NCBI GenBank assembly: GCA_029931535.1
Contig: JAQPZY010001579.1
Span: 891,001 to 955,000, forward strand
Source of the DNA: Margaritifera margaritifera
Taxonomy: Eukaryota; Mollusca; Bivalvia; Unionida; Margaritiferidae
Direction of reading: 5' to 3'
DNA length: 64,000 nucleotides
In this document: in pieces, positions 45,478-55,816 of the stretch
Layout of the letters: each line of letters begins with the position of its first letter
How positions within the stretch are numbered: the stretch's first letter is position 1
Notes under the pieces: model-generated
What the model was told of the DNA's origin: nothing
The model's database searches: none
The model's input: only the letters and a program-made list of their open reading frames with translations
Position numbers and translations under genes: made by a program

Positions 45478-46882
45478 AGAGAACCAGGTGGGTCTGAGAT
45501 TGTTCATCTGGCTGGCATCTACATAATAATCAAGAGCAAGAAGTTGGCAAAGAAATCTGCTTCAGTAGGACATGCTTTCTGTAGAAATTCCTTCCAATCC
45601 AGCTGATTGCATATATCAAGAAAATAACTGTTTCATGGTTTGTCTGTTTTTGGTATCTTTATTCAAATGGATGGCAAGCCAGCATCATGTGTCCAGTATT
45701 GAAAGGCCTCAATGCCAGAATGCTTTCTGTCAAAACTTGTCAATTATGTTTTTTTTTTAATGAAGCTGTTTATATGCTTTTCTATTTTAAGTACCATAAT
45801 TTTTGGTCCAGGGTACAGACTGCATGAACATTTTTAATGATTTTTTAAAGTAAAAGAATGTATTGGTCATAGCAGTATTAATGCTGCATATACGGGCTTC
45901 GACACACTTCATGACCCAACAGTGACAGATCTACTTTAAACAAGCCATTTTGTGTTTGGTGCATCAATTAAAAGACCTATATCTATTTATAAATGTTTTT
46001 GCAGTGCAACAAATTAATTGCAGTTCATAATTAAAGTTAAATAACACAAAGGGAGACAATTTCATGAGGGCACACTTGATTATAACTTGACATTTTGACC
46101 AGAACTTTATCATCAAAAGAACAGCGATGTTTCACAAACATGTCAGTCACAGAACATTTAGCAATACATCACACATAAGTGCTCACAATGTCAGCAAATG
46201 TATGTGATCCATGCTGCTATTTGGTATATTTAGCAACCTTGCCATTAAACAAAATGCAACCTCAAAGCACTGGCAATTTGTTTTGATCCTAGTTTTTGAT
46301 CCAAAATAAATAAACTAAATTTGTGTCAACTCTATTTGGAGTAAATTAATCAATTCCAACAGAATTTTTTGATAAACTGTCAGTTACAGATTTTTCTCGA
46401 CTCAACTCAAATATGGCCACTTCTACTAAACTGAGAAAATTCTTTATACGACTTCTAAAAAAAAACCCACTAAACAGAATTTGACCAAATTTGACAGAAA
46501 GCAGCCGAACATGTAAAGATTTTAAGGTTGTTCAAATGGTTCTGATTCATCATCAAATATAGCTGCTCTTACTAAAATTAGAAAACCCTTTAATAATTTC
46601 TCAACAGCCACTCATTAGCATCGGACCAAATTTCACAGAAAGCATCCTAGCTTGAAGGCCTTTCAAATTATAAAAATTATGGTGATCTACTATTAAATAT
46701 GGCCACATTACTGCAGTTTTCACCAAATACTCCCATATTTTTTTCCAAGAGACAAAGGTATATGCACTGGATGTGAATTGTGATTGATCAAATACCAGTA
46801 ACTTAGTTATCTACCTGTAGCAAACAAGGTGTCAACAACCTATCACCTATTTGTTTTACAGCTACTGACATTGATAACACTG
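45478..46882. repeat. Family D fragments in both orientations
   Basis: About 45478-45830 is forward (accaggtgggtctgagattg head, then aaggcctcaatgccagaatg, ctttctgtcaaaacttgtc). About 46430-46730 is reversed (ctaaacagaatttgaccaaa, tttgacagaaagcagcc). The part between is plain AT-rich intron. Confidence 0.6.
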
Positions 46883-48336
46883 GAAGGTTGAGCAAATCCC
46901 ATAGCCCGACATCTCGCACTATTCATTTTCAAAGTCGGGCAAGTAAAATTTTCCAAGTCGCTAGTCCGGGACAATTGCTTTTTAAAAAAGTCAGGCAAGT
47001 CCCTATTTTTGTGCCTTAATCACTATATCTACCTTTATTTGGCCAATCATGCCCTCCAGGTGTACTGAATACTTGATTCTACCCCTCTTTGTGTATACAT
47101 TTACATCCTGTATAACACATAAATGTGGTTAGTGATAATTGTCGCATATGCGCACGTTCTGTTACCGCTTGACTGCATATTGGGCTAAGCGACCAAATTA
47201 TCGGCAAATCAAAACACGTCAAACAAAAGAAAGCCAGTATGATCAATTAGCAGTGTTTTAAGTGGCTTTGTTGCATTGTGTTTACTCAAGCCAGATCCTC
47301 ACGAGCGGCTAACAATGATTTTAATCCAGCGAGTCAGTGTACTTAAATTAATGAAAGGTACTTTACCGACATCAGTGTTGGTTTCCTTTATGAACTGATT
47401 AAATGACAGTAATGATTCTTTAATTTTTAATTGATTATACAGATGATTAACTTCCACGTGCGATATTGCGTTTGAAGCGAAACAATTACGCTAATTAATG
47501 AGCTGTCTTTGTTCATATTTAAAAGAGAAAATGCAAGTTATGATCACTTTAGAAGTAGTTGTCAAGCAGGCTGATAGTTACTCTGTGGATAAAATGAGTT
47601 TGCTAAATTATTTTCACAAGGAAGGTAATAATGGCGATTCGGAGAGGTACATTTTTGTGAAAGTGGAGGGATAAAATGTAAGACTGCTACTGAGTGTGCG
47701 GTAGCTATTTCTCCAAAGAGACATAAGCAACAATCCGTGGTGGCAAAAAATGTCAAATATGACACTACTAAGAGACAGAGAAATTTTCAGCCGCATTGGG
47801 TTGATTGCTATCCCTGGCTTGAATGTATTGACTCGGAAGGAAAGATGTTTTGCAGTTATTGCAAACAATATCCAAAACTGGCACAGGTTGGAAATTCACC
47901 CAGTGTATTTGTCAGTGGAACTGACAATATCAGGATTGAACCAATCAAATCTCAGGACATGTCTGGACCCCACAAGGCCTGTGCAGCACAATATATACAT
48001 GACACTAGCCAGCATGTGCAGAAAATCAGTGAAGTCAGAGTTGCTGACACTCCACTAGGAAAGGCCCTTTCAAAACTAAACGAGACTGAAATGAAAAAAA
48101 TGAGAGCTCTCTTTAACACAGCCTACACCCTAGCCCGTTATGGAAAACCATTTTCTGATATGGAAATGATGTGTGCACTCCAGGAGATACATACATCTCA
48201 TCAAATCTCGGCAAGTGATTACCATTTTGGGACAAGTGAAAAGTAAGGTGGGACAAGTGAAAAGGTGGGACAAGTGAATTTTCTGAAACCACTTGTCCTG
48301 GACTAGTGGATAAAAAAAATAAATTGCTCAGCCCTG
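46883..48336 (+). mobile_element. hAT transposon, internally deleted, with ZNF862-like gene start
   Basis: The right end, read inward on the minus strand, is cagggctgagcaattt, a typical hAT terminus. The left end gaaggttgagcaaatc is a decayed match. Subterminal regions share more sequence: ctagtccgggacaattg on the left against ctagtccaggacaagtgg reversed from the right. The motif gggacaagt/gggcaagt is clustered near both ends (46935-47005, 48229-48300), as expected of transposase-binding subterminal repeats. No clean 8-bp duplication was seen. At 1,454 bp most of the transposase gene is missing. Confidence 0.75.
47594..48246 (+). pseudogene. 5' part of a ZNF862-like hAT gene (TTF-type zinc finger)
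   Basis: Starts at ATG 47594 (MSLLNYFHKEGNNGDSE). The frame then shifts near 47640-47680 and continues open from 47632 to 48246. Zinc-finger region: HWVDCYPWLECIDSEGKMFC, SYCKQ, later SVFVSGTDNIRIE and GPHKAC. It is followed by the start of the DUF4371-type region (LFNTAYTLARYGKPFSDMEM, CALQEIH). About 170 codons of an expected several hundred remain; the transposase core is gone. The last codons run into subterminal element sequence (DYHFGTSEK). On the opposite strand to ORC2, inside its intron. Confidence 0.83.
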
Positions 48337-48691
48337 ACTGGTCTAAAATTTTTTCGAAGTCGTCTGCTTCAGAGATAAAATGTGCTATTTATTAGGGATT
48401 TTGATGTGCTGAATTCAAATATGACAATTAAAACAACTGATTGGCTACTGTTTCCAAGATATTTAAGTTTTTACATTTTATGTCTATGTATATTGTGTAC
48501 ATAGTAGAGTTTTAATCATAAATTGTAAACCTAGGTCTTTTCATGTGTTTATGGTTGCTTTACATGATAATATTTCACATGTCCTGTTTATGTAACACTT
48601 TAAAAAACAGCAAAAGGGTTATATAAATTTCAAATATATTGAAACAAAAGTCAAAAAACTATTATGTATATATAAGTACATAGTTTAGTCC
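48337..48691. other. ORC2 intron, 3' side of the uncharacterised gene
   Basis: AT-rich. On the minus strand it is the sequence after the stop codon of the gene at 48692-50386; no clear AATAAA was assigned. Confidence 0.5.
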
Positions 48692-50386
48692 TTATTCAGT
48701 GTCTACTGGGCGCTTCTTGGCTTGTCTCTTGTATTCATTAAATGGAGCATCTCTTGTCACTGTCCAGCAATAGTCTGCAAGCATTGATGGGCTCCATTTG
48801 CCCTGATAGTATTTCTCCATTGTTGCAATGTCCTGGTGAAATCGCTCGCCGTGCTCAGCGCTCACTGCTCCGCAGTTCAGTGGACAAAAATCTAGATAAG
48901 AGTGCAAAAAATGTACCTTTAGTGACATGTTGCAACCAAGGCTTTTGTATGCCTTGAGGAGGTTTTCCACCAACTCCCTGTAGTTGTCTGCCTTGTTGTT
49001 TCCGAGAAAATTTGTTGCCAGTAACTGGAAGGCTTTCCATGCTGTCTTTTCCTTGCCACACAGTGCACAGTGAAATGCATCATCTCGAAGAAGTTCATGA
49101 ATCTGAAGACCAACAAAGACACCTTCCTTTATCTTAGCTTCACTTAACCTTGGAAATTTTCCATGGAGGTACTTGAAAGCTGCTTGTGTTTTGTCCATGG
49201 CCTTGACAAAGTTCTTCATCAGACCCAGCTTGATGTGCAAGGGTGGTAACAAAATCTTCCTTGATTCAACAAGTGGTGGATGCTGAACACTTTTCATACC
49301 AGGCTCCAATGACTGTCGGAGTGGCCAATCTCTCTTGATAAAGTAGGAATCTCTCACACAACTATCCCATTCGCAGAGAAAACTGCAGTACTTTATGTAT
49401 CCAGTCTGCAGACCAAGCAAGAGTGCAAGAGCCTTGAAAGCGCCACAAAGCTGCCACAGATGTTGGTCATAGTTGATGCACCTCAAAAGTTGTTTCATGT
49501 TTTCATAGGTTTCCTTCAAATGGACTGCATGACCAACTGGAATTGATGGCAAAACACTGCCATTATGCAGAAAAACAGCTTTAAGACTCATCTTCGATAA
49601 ATCAATGAACAGTCTCCACTCATCTGGATCATGAACGATGTTGAGGGCTGCCATCTCACCATCGATGTTTGTTGCAGGCTAGAAGATCACCTTCCATGAA
49701 GATGAATGGGACAAGATCCTTTTGATGGTCATGGAACATGGAAACCCTAACATCACCTGCCTGGAGATTAAACTGCTGTAGTCTGGAACCCAACAGCTCT
49801 GCCTTACTCTTGGTAGTTCCAAATCCCTGACAAGGTCATTCAGTTCACCTTGTGTTATGAGGTGTGGTTCAGAGGAGGAAGATGGGAGAAAATATAGGTC
49901 ATGTGACATTAATGGTTCAGGACTAGAAGTTTCATCCTCTTCCTCTTCCTCGTCTGACTCAAGTGAGAATGATTCTGGTGCATCAGGAACCGGCAGTCCT
50001 TCTCCGTGGGGTACTGGGAATATAGCTGACGGAATGTTTGGATAATGCACAGTCCACTTTTTCTTCTTTGACACACCTTTTCCAACTGGAGGCACCATGC
50101 AGAAGTAACAATTGCTGATATGATCTGTTGGCTCTCTCCAAATCGTTGGCACTGCAAAAGGCCGAGATTTCCTTTTCCTGTTCAACCACTGGCAAAGATT
50201 TGTTGCACAAGTGTTGCAGCATATATGTGGGGCCCACATCTTGTCCTGATCTCCAAATTTGCAGCCAAAATAAAGTTGATAGGCTTTCTTAACCATAGTG
50301 GTTATAATGCGCTTTTGTGATGCAAAAGTCACTTCACCACAAACATAGCAGAAAGTATCTGCATTGTTCACACAAGTACGAGGCAT
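48692..50386 (-). pseudogene. Intronless member of an uncharacterised metazoan repeat-gene family, with two compensating frameshifts
   Basis: Reads from ATG 50386 (MPRTCVNNADTFCYVCGE). The N-terminal part has CxxC pairs (CYVCG, CCNTC, CYFC), suggesting zinc-binding. Then an acidic stretch and LITQGELNDLVRDLELP. The main domain (48692-49654, 320 codons) has DEWRLFIDLSKMSLKAVFLH, LLPPLHIKLGLMKNFVKAMD, AEHGERFHQDIATMEKYYQG and DYCWTVTRDAP. I recognise this domain order from many unnamed proteins in invertebrate and fish genomes that occur in many copies; no function is known to me. The main frame meets TAG at 49679-49681. Between about 49665 and 49810 the family sequence continues in another frame (LLGSRLQQFNLQAGD, MEGDLLACN), so one frameshift near 49810 is reversed by another near 49665. 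A transposon or domesticated-transposase origin is inference. Confidence 0.8.
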
Positions 50387-50521
50387 CTCTGCTCACTTTG
50401 GCTAAAAAGAAATGTGTTCCTTTGCAAAATCAAACACTGACAAATAAGAGAGCACGAACTGTATGATCTGTAGAGCTGATATAGGGCAATTTCTTCAGGA
50501 GACTGATGTAAGCTTAGTTAT

Positions 50522-50604
50522 GATTGCATCATCCATGACTTATAGGAATAACATGATGCAATTCATATCATGTATGATGCAATACCAGCTTCAGATTGCA
50601 TCAT
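50522..50604. promoter_or_regulatory. Cluster of four inverted attgcatcat/atgatgcaat motifs
   Basis: attgcatcat at 50523-50532 and 50595-50604, atgatgcaat at 50553-50562 and 50574-50583. The pairs are in opposite orientations, 136-218 bp upstream of the minus-strand ATG at 50386. The core tgatgcaat equals the C/EBP-ATF composite (amino-acid response) element of animals. Alternatively these are transposase-binding subterminal repeats of the element that carried the gene. Confidence 0.45.
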
Positions 50605-51855
50605 TCATTGTTTTGCCTTAAAAGCAAGTACTGTCTAAACCCAGTCATAGATTTATTCATAGATCCAGTCAAAGATGTATTTTAGTCATTTCTGGTTTAA
50701 ATTGAGATCCCTTCCCTTTATAACTCACTTATCCTCCTCCATTCCAAAGTCAAGGGTCATATATACTGACCCAGTATAATATCTTTAAAACTAGAGCCAA
50801 TCAACAATTTTAAGCATCATTTTCGTTCTCAGTGACCCAGAATTAGTAAAGTTTGACAACATTTATTGTGGAAGCATTTTGGCTGTAGACCAGTGTATAA
50901 GTGGTCAATCATGTATCAACCTTCAACTGTGAATCAATGTATCAGCTGGTTACCACAGCCTACTAGCCGATCAGATTGTCATGAGGTGCAACTTTCACGG
51001 TTCATACAGCTGTTGGTAAAACAAATTCTAGACCTTTTCCAGACTTTTTCCAGACTGTACTGCAATATTTTCCAGACCCCTCTGGCACATGTATTCAAAG
51101 TCTGTATCACTATAAATGACCATGTGGTATCCACATAATATAAAACAGTATCTACCATTCACAAGTGGGTGATAGGTCGCATGTCTCCTCAACCACACTG
51201 AACCAGCAGAGCCATCAGTAGACCAAATGGTGCCCCAGGCAACGAGTGTCTTTGGCAAAATAAAACACAGCAACCCAAAATTCCATACTTTTTCCAGACC
51301 TTTAGGGCAAAATCTTTATTTTCCATACTTTTTCCAGGTCTGGAAAAAGCACCTTTTTTCACATACTTTTTCCAGACTTTCCAGACTTTGTACAAACCTT
51401 GAACTTTAAACAATGGCAGCTATTTATAAACTATATCTGGAACAAAACTGTCACAGCCTTTAAATAGCCTTTAAATAAGTCATCCATACAGACAACTTCT
51501 TTGTATATTATATGAAACATTCATACGAAGAGTAAGTCATTTGTTACTTGTGAGAGGAGCTTACTTAGGTGACTTCATTTGTAACCCAAAAGTGTTACTG
51601 GAGTAAATGTTCCAATTTTTTGTTCTCCTCCTGCATTTAAAGTCAACCAATCAGTAACAAGGTCAAGTGATCAGTGATTAGCTACTGGGTTTCACCCAGG
51701 GCTTTTGGTTACCTGAGTTTTAGCTCTACCTTAACTAAAGGTTAGCAGAATAGTGTCACTCGATTAGAAAGTCTGAACCCTGCCTGTTTGATTGGATTTC
51801 AAGTCATTCCAGAAATAACTTGGATTTAAAGTTATCCTTCAATATAAATCAAGTA
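50605..51855. other. ORC2 intron with a ttttccagac-rich repeat at 51025-51402
   Basis: The phrase tttttccagac or its complement recurs about eight times, concentrated at 51033-51080 and 51288-51395, with gtctggaaaaag inverted at 51341. The two clusters could be ends of a small element of about 380 bp. The remainder shows nothing recognisable. Confidence 0.5.
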
Positions 51856-53458
51856 CAGTATATACTCGCTTATAAGTCGACGTTTTTTACTCAAAATTCG
51901 ATTCATGCTGAGTAGGGGTTGTCTTATAAGCGCGACATTAAAAAAAATTATAAATCTAGAGGTAATGTTGGAAACTCTAGATGTACATAAAAGTACTGTC
52001 AATTCAAATATTTTTACGTTTTCATGCCACTATTCCCATTCAGTAACGCATAAATGGTATGCACTGTGTTTATACGTTTCATGATGATATTCATTATACA
52101 ATACTTGTATTTAGTTATTTGGATTGTAATAATTTGAAAATATTACCGGTAAATGAAATACTACCTACTGTAAAGTGAAGTGTCCATGGGTGTTTACTAG
52201 TAAGTATACTGCTTCCATTTTCATGCAATTCCGGACAACCTGTATTTGTATTAATATTTGTGTTTTGCTGTATAAACACTGTGTTTGATGCAATACAAGT
52301 TTTGATTTAATTTGTATTTTCTTTTTCACAAGTCTGATTTAATTCCCAAGTGATATTTCCCAAGTTATCTGCCAGTGCACGTGGGCCGATAAATCCTTGG
52401 TTTGTAAAGGAATTGACTTTGTTTTCAAGTTGACAATCCTTTTGATCGAGCCGTGAATCTAATACTTGTTCAGTGCCAAGTTGAGTACTACAACTTCCTG
52501 TTCATATACTTTGACCTTAATCCCTTAGCTTGTGAAGGCATCACCCTCTTTTTTTTTCCCATGTGACAACCCTTTGATCAAGCTGCGAGTTTGATTCTTG
52601 TTCAGTGCCAAGTAACAGAGGGTGGTTATTTGAATTCCCTGTGATCTTGCCGCACAATTGACAAGTGTTCAGTTGCATCCTTTAATCGATTTCAGACTTT
52701 ATAATCAAAGTGTTACGTATAGAGCCCAAGCTCAGTCTCTGCAATGCACCCGCATATGACAGTAAAGTCAAGGAATCGGAGTATGGACAATATTTACGAT
52801 GACTAGACGACAACAATTTACAATGACTAGACGACGATGTAGGATTTCAGAACTTTATCAGACTATGAGGATTAATTCTTGGACTATGTACAAGATTAAA
52901 TTAGATAGTGACATTTATAGGATACTGTGAATCACAAAAATGTGGACTTAACTTTCATTGTTTATTTGTAAGACATGTGGAATTAACATATTATGGGATA
53001 TTGTGAATCGGATCATTATGAACTGCTACTTTCATGCTGGTATGTGACCTATAATTGAATTCATGGATTTATCATATAAATGGATTTAAAATGTCAAGCA
53101 TTATGGATTTCAATGGATTTCAGCACACGAAGATGGACAAATTGTAAGTTGTCAATTTATTTGTGACATATTTCACTCAATAATATAATTGTATTTTACA
53201 GTGGTTTTGTCTTTATCTATCTATCTAATCTAATCTAATCTAATCTATATCTATATCTATCTATCTATCTATTTAGTTTGGCTTGTTTATATTTCCAAAG
53301 TGCAACTCTGACTCACTGACAAGTCGCCTCTTCAGACGAATCTGACTTGCAAAATACACTCCTACTTATAGGAGGGTCAAAGAGAAATTGACTTTTTGCA
53401 GCCCTAAAAAGGGGGGGTCGACTTATAGTCGAGTCGACTTATAATCGAGTATATACGG
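51856..53458 (+). mobile_element. TA-flanked mariner/pogo-like element (family E, copy 1) next to an ORC2 splice donor
   Basis: Ends cagtatatactcgcttataa and, reversed, ccgtatatactcgattataa, each next to TA (51854-51855, 53459-53460). Inner end sequence gtcgac..ttataagtcga is mirrored at 53417-53440. The interior matches the element at 58060-60911 in reverse (gctgtataaacactgtgttt, tgttcagtgccaagt, ttgccgcacaattgacaa). The tgttcagtgccaagt block occurs twice inside (about 52465, 52595). No transposase seen. Contains an ATCT microsatellite (53215-53272). Ends 20 bp inside the intron from the donor at 53479. Confidence 0.85.
53215..53272. repeat. (ATCT)n/(AATCT)n microsatellite
   Basis: Tetra- and pentanucleotide repeats tatc / taatc within the family E element. 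Confidence 0.9.
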
Positions 53459-53479
53459 TATATATCAAGCATAATTTAC

Positions 53480-53688
53480 CACATATGTAACATCCACTTC
53501 CTAAAGAGCATCCTGTGTTCTCTGTAGAGGGCAGCACATTCCTCAACATGTCGTTCTGGAACAGAGCTAAGCATCTTGTTCAGTGTTTCCTGATCCATTC
53601 TGGGAATGTTCAGTTTGGCCAGAGTGTGGTCCGAGGTTGACCCGGTACCACCAGAGTGGAGGTCAAAATAGTCCTGTATTGTGTTGGA
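53480..53688 (-). CDS. ORC2: ORC2 exon: end of the N-terminal region
   Basis: 209 bp, 69 codons+2. Acceptor ttgttttttag before 53688, donor gtaaat after 53480. Encodes SNTIQDYFDLHSGGTGSTSD, HTLAKLNIPRMDQETLNKML, then VEECAALYREHRMLFRKWML, matching human LVEEYFEAHSSSKVLTSDRT, LQKL..AKLDQQTL and QQYEKLFHKWML. The trailing TG joins T of the next exon to give Cys. It begins in phase 0; the preceding exon was not found in the window. Confidence 0.95.
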
Positions 53689-53814
53689 CTAAAAAACAAA
53701 CAACAGCACAGAAAAGATGATCGAGTAAAGAAAGGTTTCAATATGTCTGTATCGCTATACAGGAAAAAATGTATGCTCAAGGAAATAAGAAACACATGAA
53801 CAAATGCATCCATA

Positions 53815-53819
<5 letters not shown>

Positions 53820-53895
<76 letters not shown>
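53820..53895. repeat. (TA)n microsatellite
   Basis: About 76 bases of perfect AT, directly followed by a Tigger-like element that inserts at TA. Confidence 0.97.
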
Positions 53896-53899
<4 letters not shown>

Positions 53900-54180
53900 A
53901 ACCTGTCTACAGTGGCAACCCATGGGAAAAGGCCAAAGTGGCCTTTGTAGATAGGTGACCTCTGAAGGCAGGTTCAGCTCTCAAACTTGGTTCATGACAA
54001 ATACATAAATACATGTATCATGCAGAGAATAGCATTAGCATTAGTAGTAGTAGTAGTATGCTATCAAGATACATAGATACATGTATTTAATTTAGCTAAT
54101 TAGCAAAAAGAAAAATAACAAAATAATAAAATAAAAAGTTCCACATTGAATTACTGTATCCTCACTTTAATCCATCATGT

Positions 54181-54360
54181 ACATTAAATCATCACTGACT
54201 CTTAAAAAAATCAGAGATCTTTGTTTTGTGCATATCTCCATCCCCATTTCAGTTGCAATGTCTGAAACTGATTTCAGTATGTTTGAATGTCCATGATGAA
54301 TTGCAAACCCATTCATTTTCTGTATGCATTCCTGTACAACTGTGTACATCCAATCATTTA
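54181..54360 (-). pseudogene. Possible C-terminal remnant of Tigger-type transposase
   Basis: The minus-strand frame reads MYTVVQECIQKMNGFAIHHG, HSNILKSVSDIATEMGMEIC, TKQRSL. It resembles the short helical C-terminus found after the DDE domain in Tigger transposases. Weak on its own; supported by lying downstream of the HTH remnant on the same strand. Confidence 0.45.
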
Positions 54361-54367
54361 TACAACC

Positions 54368-54405
<38 letters not shown>

Positions 54406-54668
54406 TACAGAGGCAAACACTTTAATCTCATTATCAGTATAACAACAGCATCTAAATAAAATTACTAATTGACAGCTAACCTGTGATTGTCAAACACAGG
54501 AGTGACTTTTTGTTAGGCCAGCTGGTATAATTAGGCATGAAAACAGGAGTTCACACTTCAAACAATTGATGGATTAAGCAGTTGCTCAAACTCACAGAGA
54601 CAGTCTACTTTTGCGAGAGACCTTTGATGATTCGGAAATGAAAAGAAGTTTTCTGTGGCAATTGTTAG

Positions 54669-54979
54669 TTACATATAAACCGTAAGGGATATCACAAGTG
54701 CAGTGTATATATGGGTTGTTGCATCCTGGAACCATTTCCAGCATCGTTCATTAATCTCATCATTTGGTGTGATTGTACGTAATCTCTTATGTTCCAGATT
54801 AACATTGTTCTCAAAATTGGCCATAATATCTTGCTTACACTTAATAATCCCTTGGATCTGAGTTTGCCCGATTCCCATTTCTGCTGCAACTACACAACTA
54901 ATTTTCCATTATCCAGCAAACGAATTGCTTCGATTCTCTCATGTAAGGACAAAAACTGCCTTGCTTTCGAAGCTGACAT
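54669..54979 (-). pseudogene. Tigger-type transposase N-terminus (CENP-B-like HTH pair)
   Basis: From ATG 54979: MSASKARQFLSLHERIEAIR, LLDNGKLVV, then a frame break near 54890, then EMGIGQTQIQGIIKCKQDIM, ANFENN, LEHKRLR and DEINERCWKWFQDA. This is the CENP-B-type helix-turn-helix followed by the start of the second DNA-binding (Tc5-type) domain. The DDE nuclease between here and 54360 is deleted. Confidence 0.85.
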
Positions 54980-55342
54980 GTTGACACCTTTGAGTTTTAC
55001 TACCAGCATAACTGGAGTACAGTAAGTACAATCAAGATATGAAATGCTTAAACATCAATTCACACAATATACCTTTATCTAAACAATGCCTTGCTCATGA
55101 AATAAAAGAAGTGTTTAATCTGCATACCTTGAGCAGTCACTGCTGATACGCTCCAGTGACCACTTAAGACAGGGTGAAACCATTGTTTGGTTAGGAAACA
55201 ACATGCCACTGACCACTGAAAGCAGGTGACCATTAAACACAGGGCATTTATATAGGAAATTTGCCGGGGGGGGAATTATAATGACCACTCTGACCAGGTG
55301 ACCACCGAACACAGTTGACCATTAGGACAGGTTTAAAATGTA

Positions 55343-55814
55343 TATATATATTCCTTCACTACAGTATAAAATTTCCTTGAGGTAACATTAAGTAGGCCAT
55401 TGCGACCTAATCTTGCTACTATGGAGTACTTCTCAAGATCATTGCAAAAAATCAAGTCTCATGACCATACATGCAAAAGTTTTGAGAAATGAGGACAAAT
55501 GAAATCACTTAATGCAACCAATGAAGCCTACTTTTGCTATTGGTGAGTGATATACCACAAGATGAATTTACCCATAAATTTGTATAGCTGTACATAAAGG
55601 AGATTCAAAGAAAAAGAGTTAAATGCGAAACTAAATATTAATGCCTACACACTGTATAGCAACAACCACACTGTCAGACAAATGACTCTTATGTCTAAGT
55701 TACATTTGGCAGACAACAGTATAACCAGGGTGTTATAATACAATATATAGTGTCTCCACCTAGCATCACGCTTGGAATATCTTTTATCAGATCTAAGAAT
55801 GGCAATAAATGCAA
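55343..55814. other. Spacer between two Tigger-like elements
   Basis: 472 bp of unassigned sequence. The phrase gaagcctacttttgctattggtga resembles cttttgttgctactggtgggta at 56990-57010, so the regions downstream of the two elements at 53896 and 55817 are related. This suggests tandem duplication of element plus flank. Confidence 0.5.
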
Positions 55815-55816
55815 TA

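Larger units (their letters stand above)
21888..53688 (-). other. ORC2: ORC2 gene, partial (six exons; both ends missing)
   Basis: Origin recognition complex subunit 2 helps load the MCM helicase at replication origins in the nucleus. Exons, in coding order: 53480-53688, 42197-42329, 40044-40140, 37485-37628, 24608-24841, 21888-22006. Phases chain without error: 69 codons+2, 1+44, 32+1, 2+47+1, 2+77+1, 2+39. Introns are 11,150, 2,056, 2,415, 12,643 and 2,601 bp. The 312 codons correspond, from memory of the human protein, to about residues 238-550 of 577. The N-terminal exons are probably above 64 kb. A last exon encoding the final 25-30 residues was looked for below 21.9 kb and not found. 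No frameshift or stop, so the gene looks functional. Confidence 0.95.
53896..55340 (-). mobile_element. Tigger/pogo-like DNA transposon with transposase remnants (copy 3)
   Basis: Starts gttaaacctgtctac and ends gtagacaggt-like (gaccattaggacaggttta, 55318-55336), flanked by TA repeats on both sides; the first two bases of the usual CAGT end appear lost. It shares acccatgggaaaaggcc, ggtgacctctg and the interior with 18486 and 55817. At 1,445 bp it is the longest of the three close copies and keeps parts of both ends of the transposase gene on the minus strand. Includes a (TC)n(AC)n microsatellite at 54369-54407. Confidence 0.85.
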
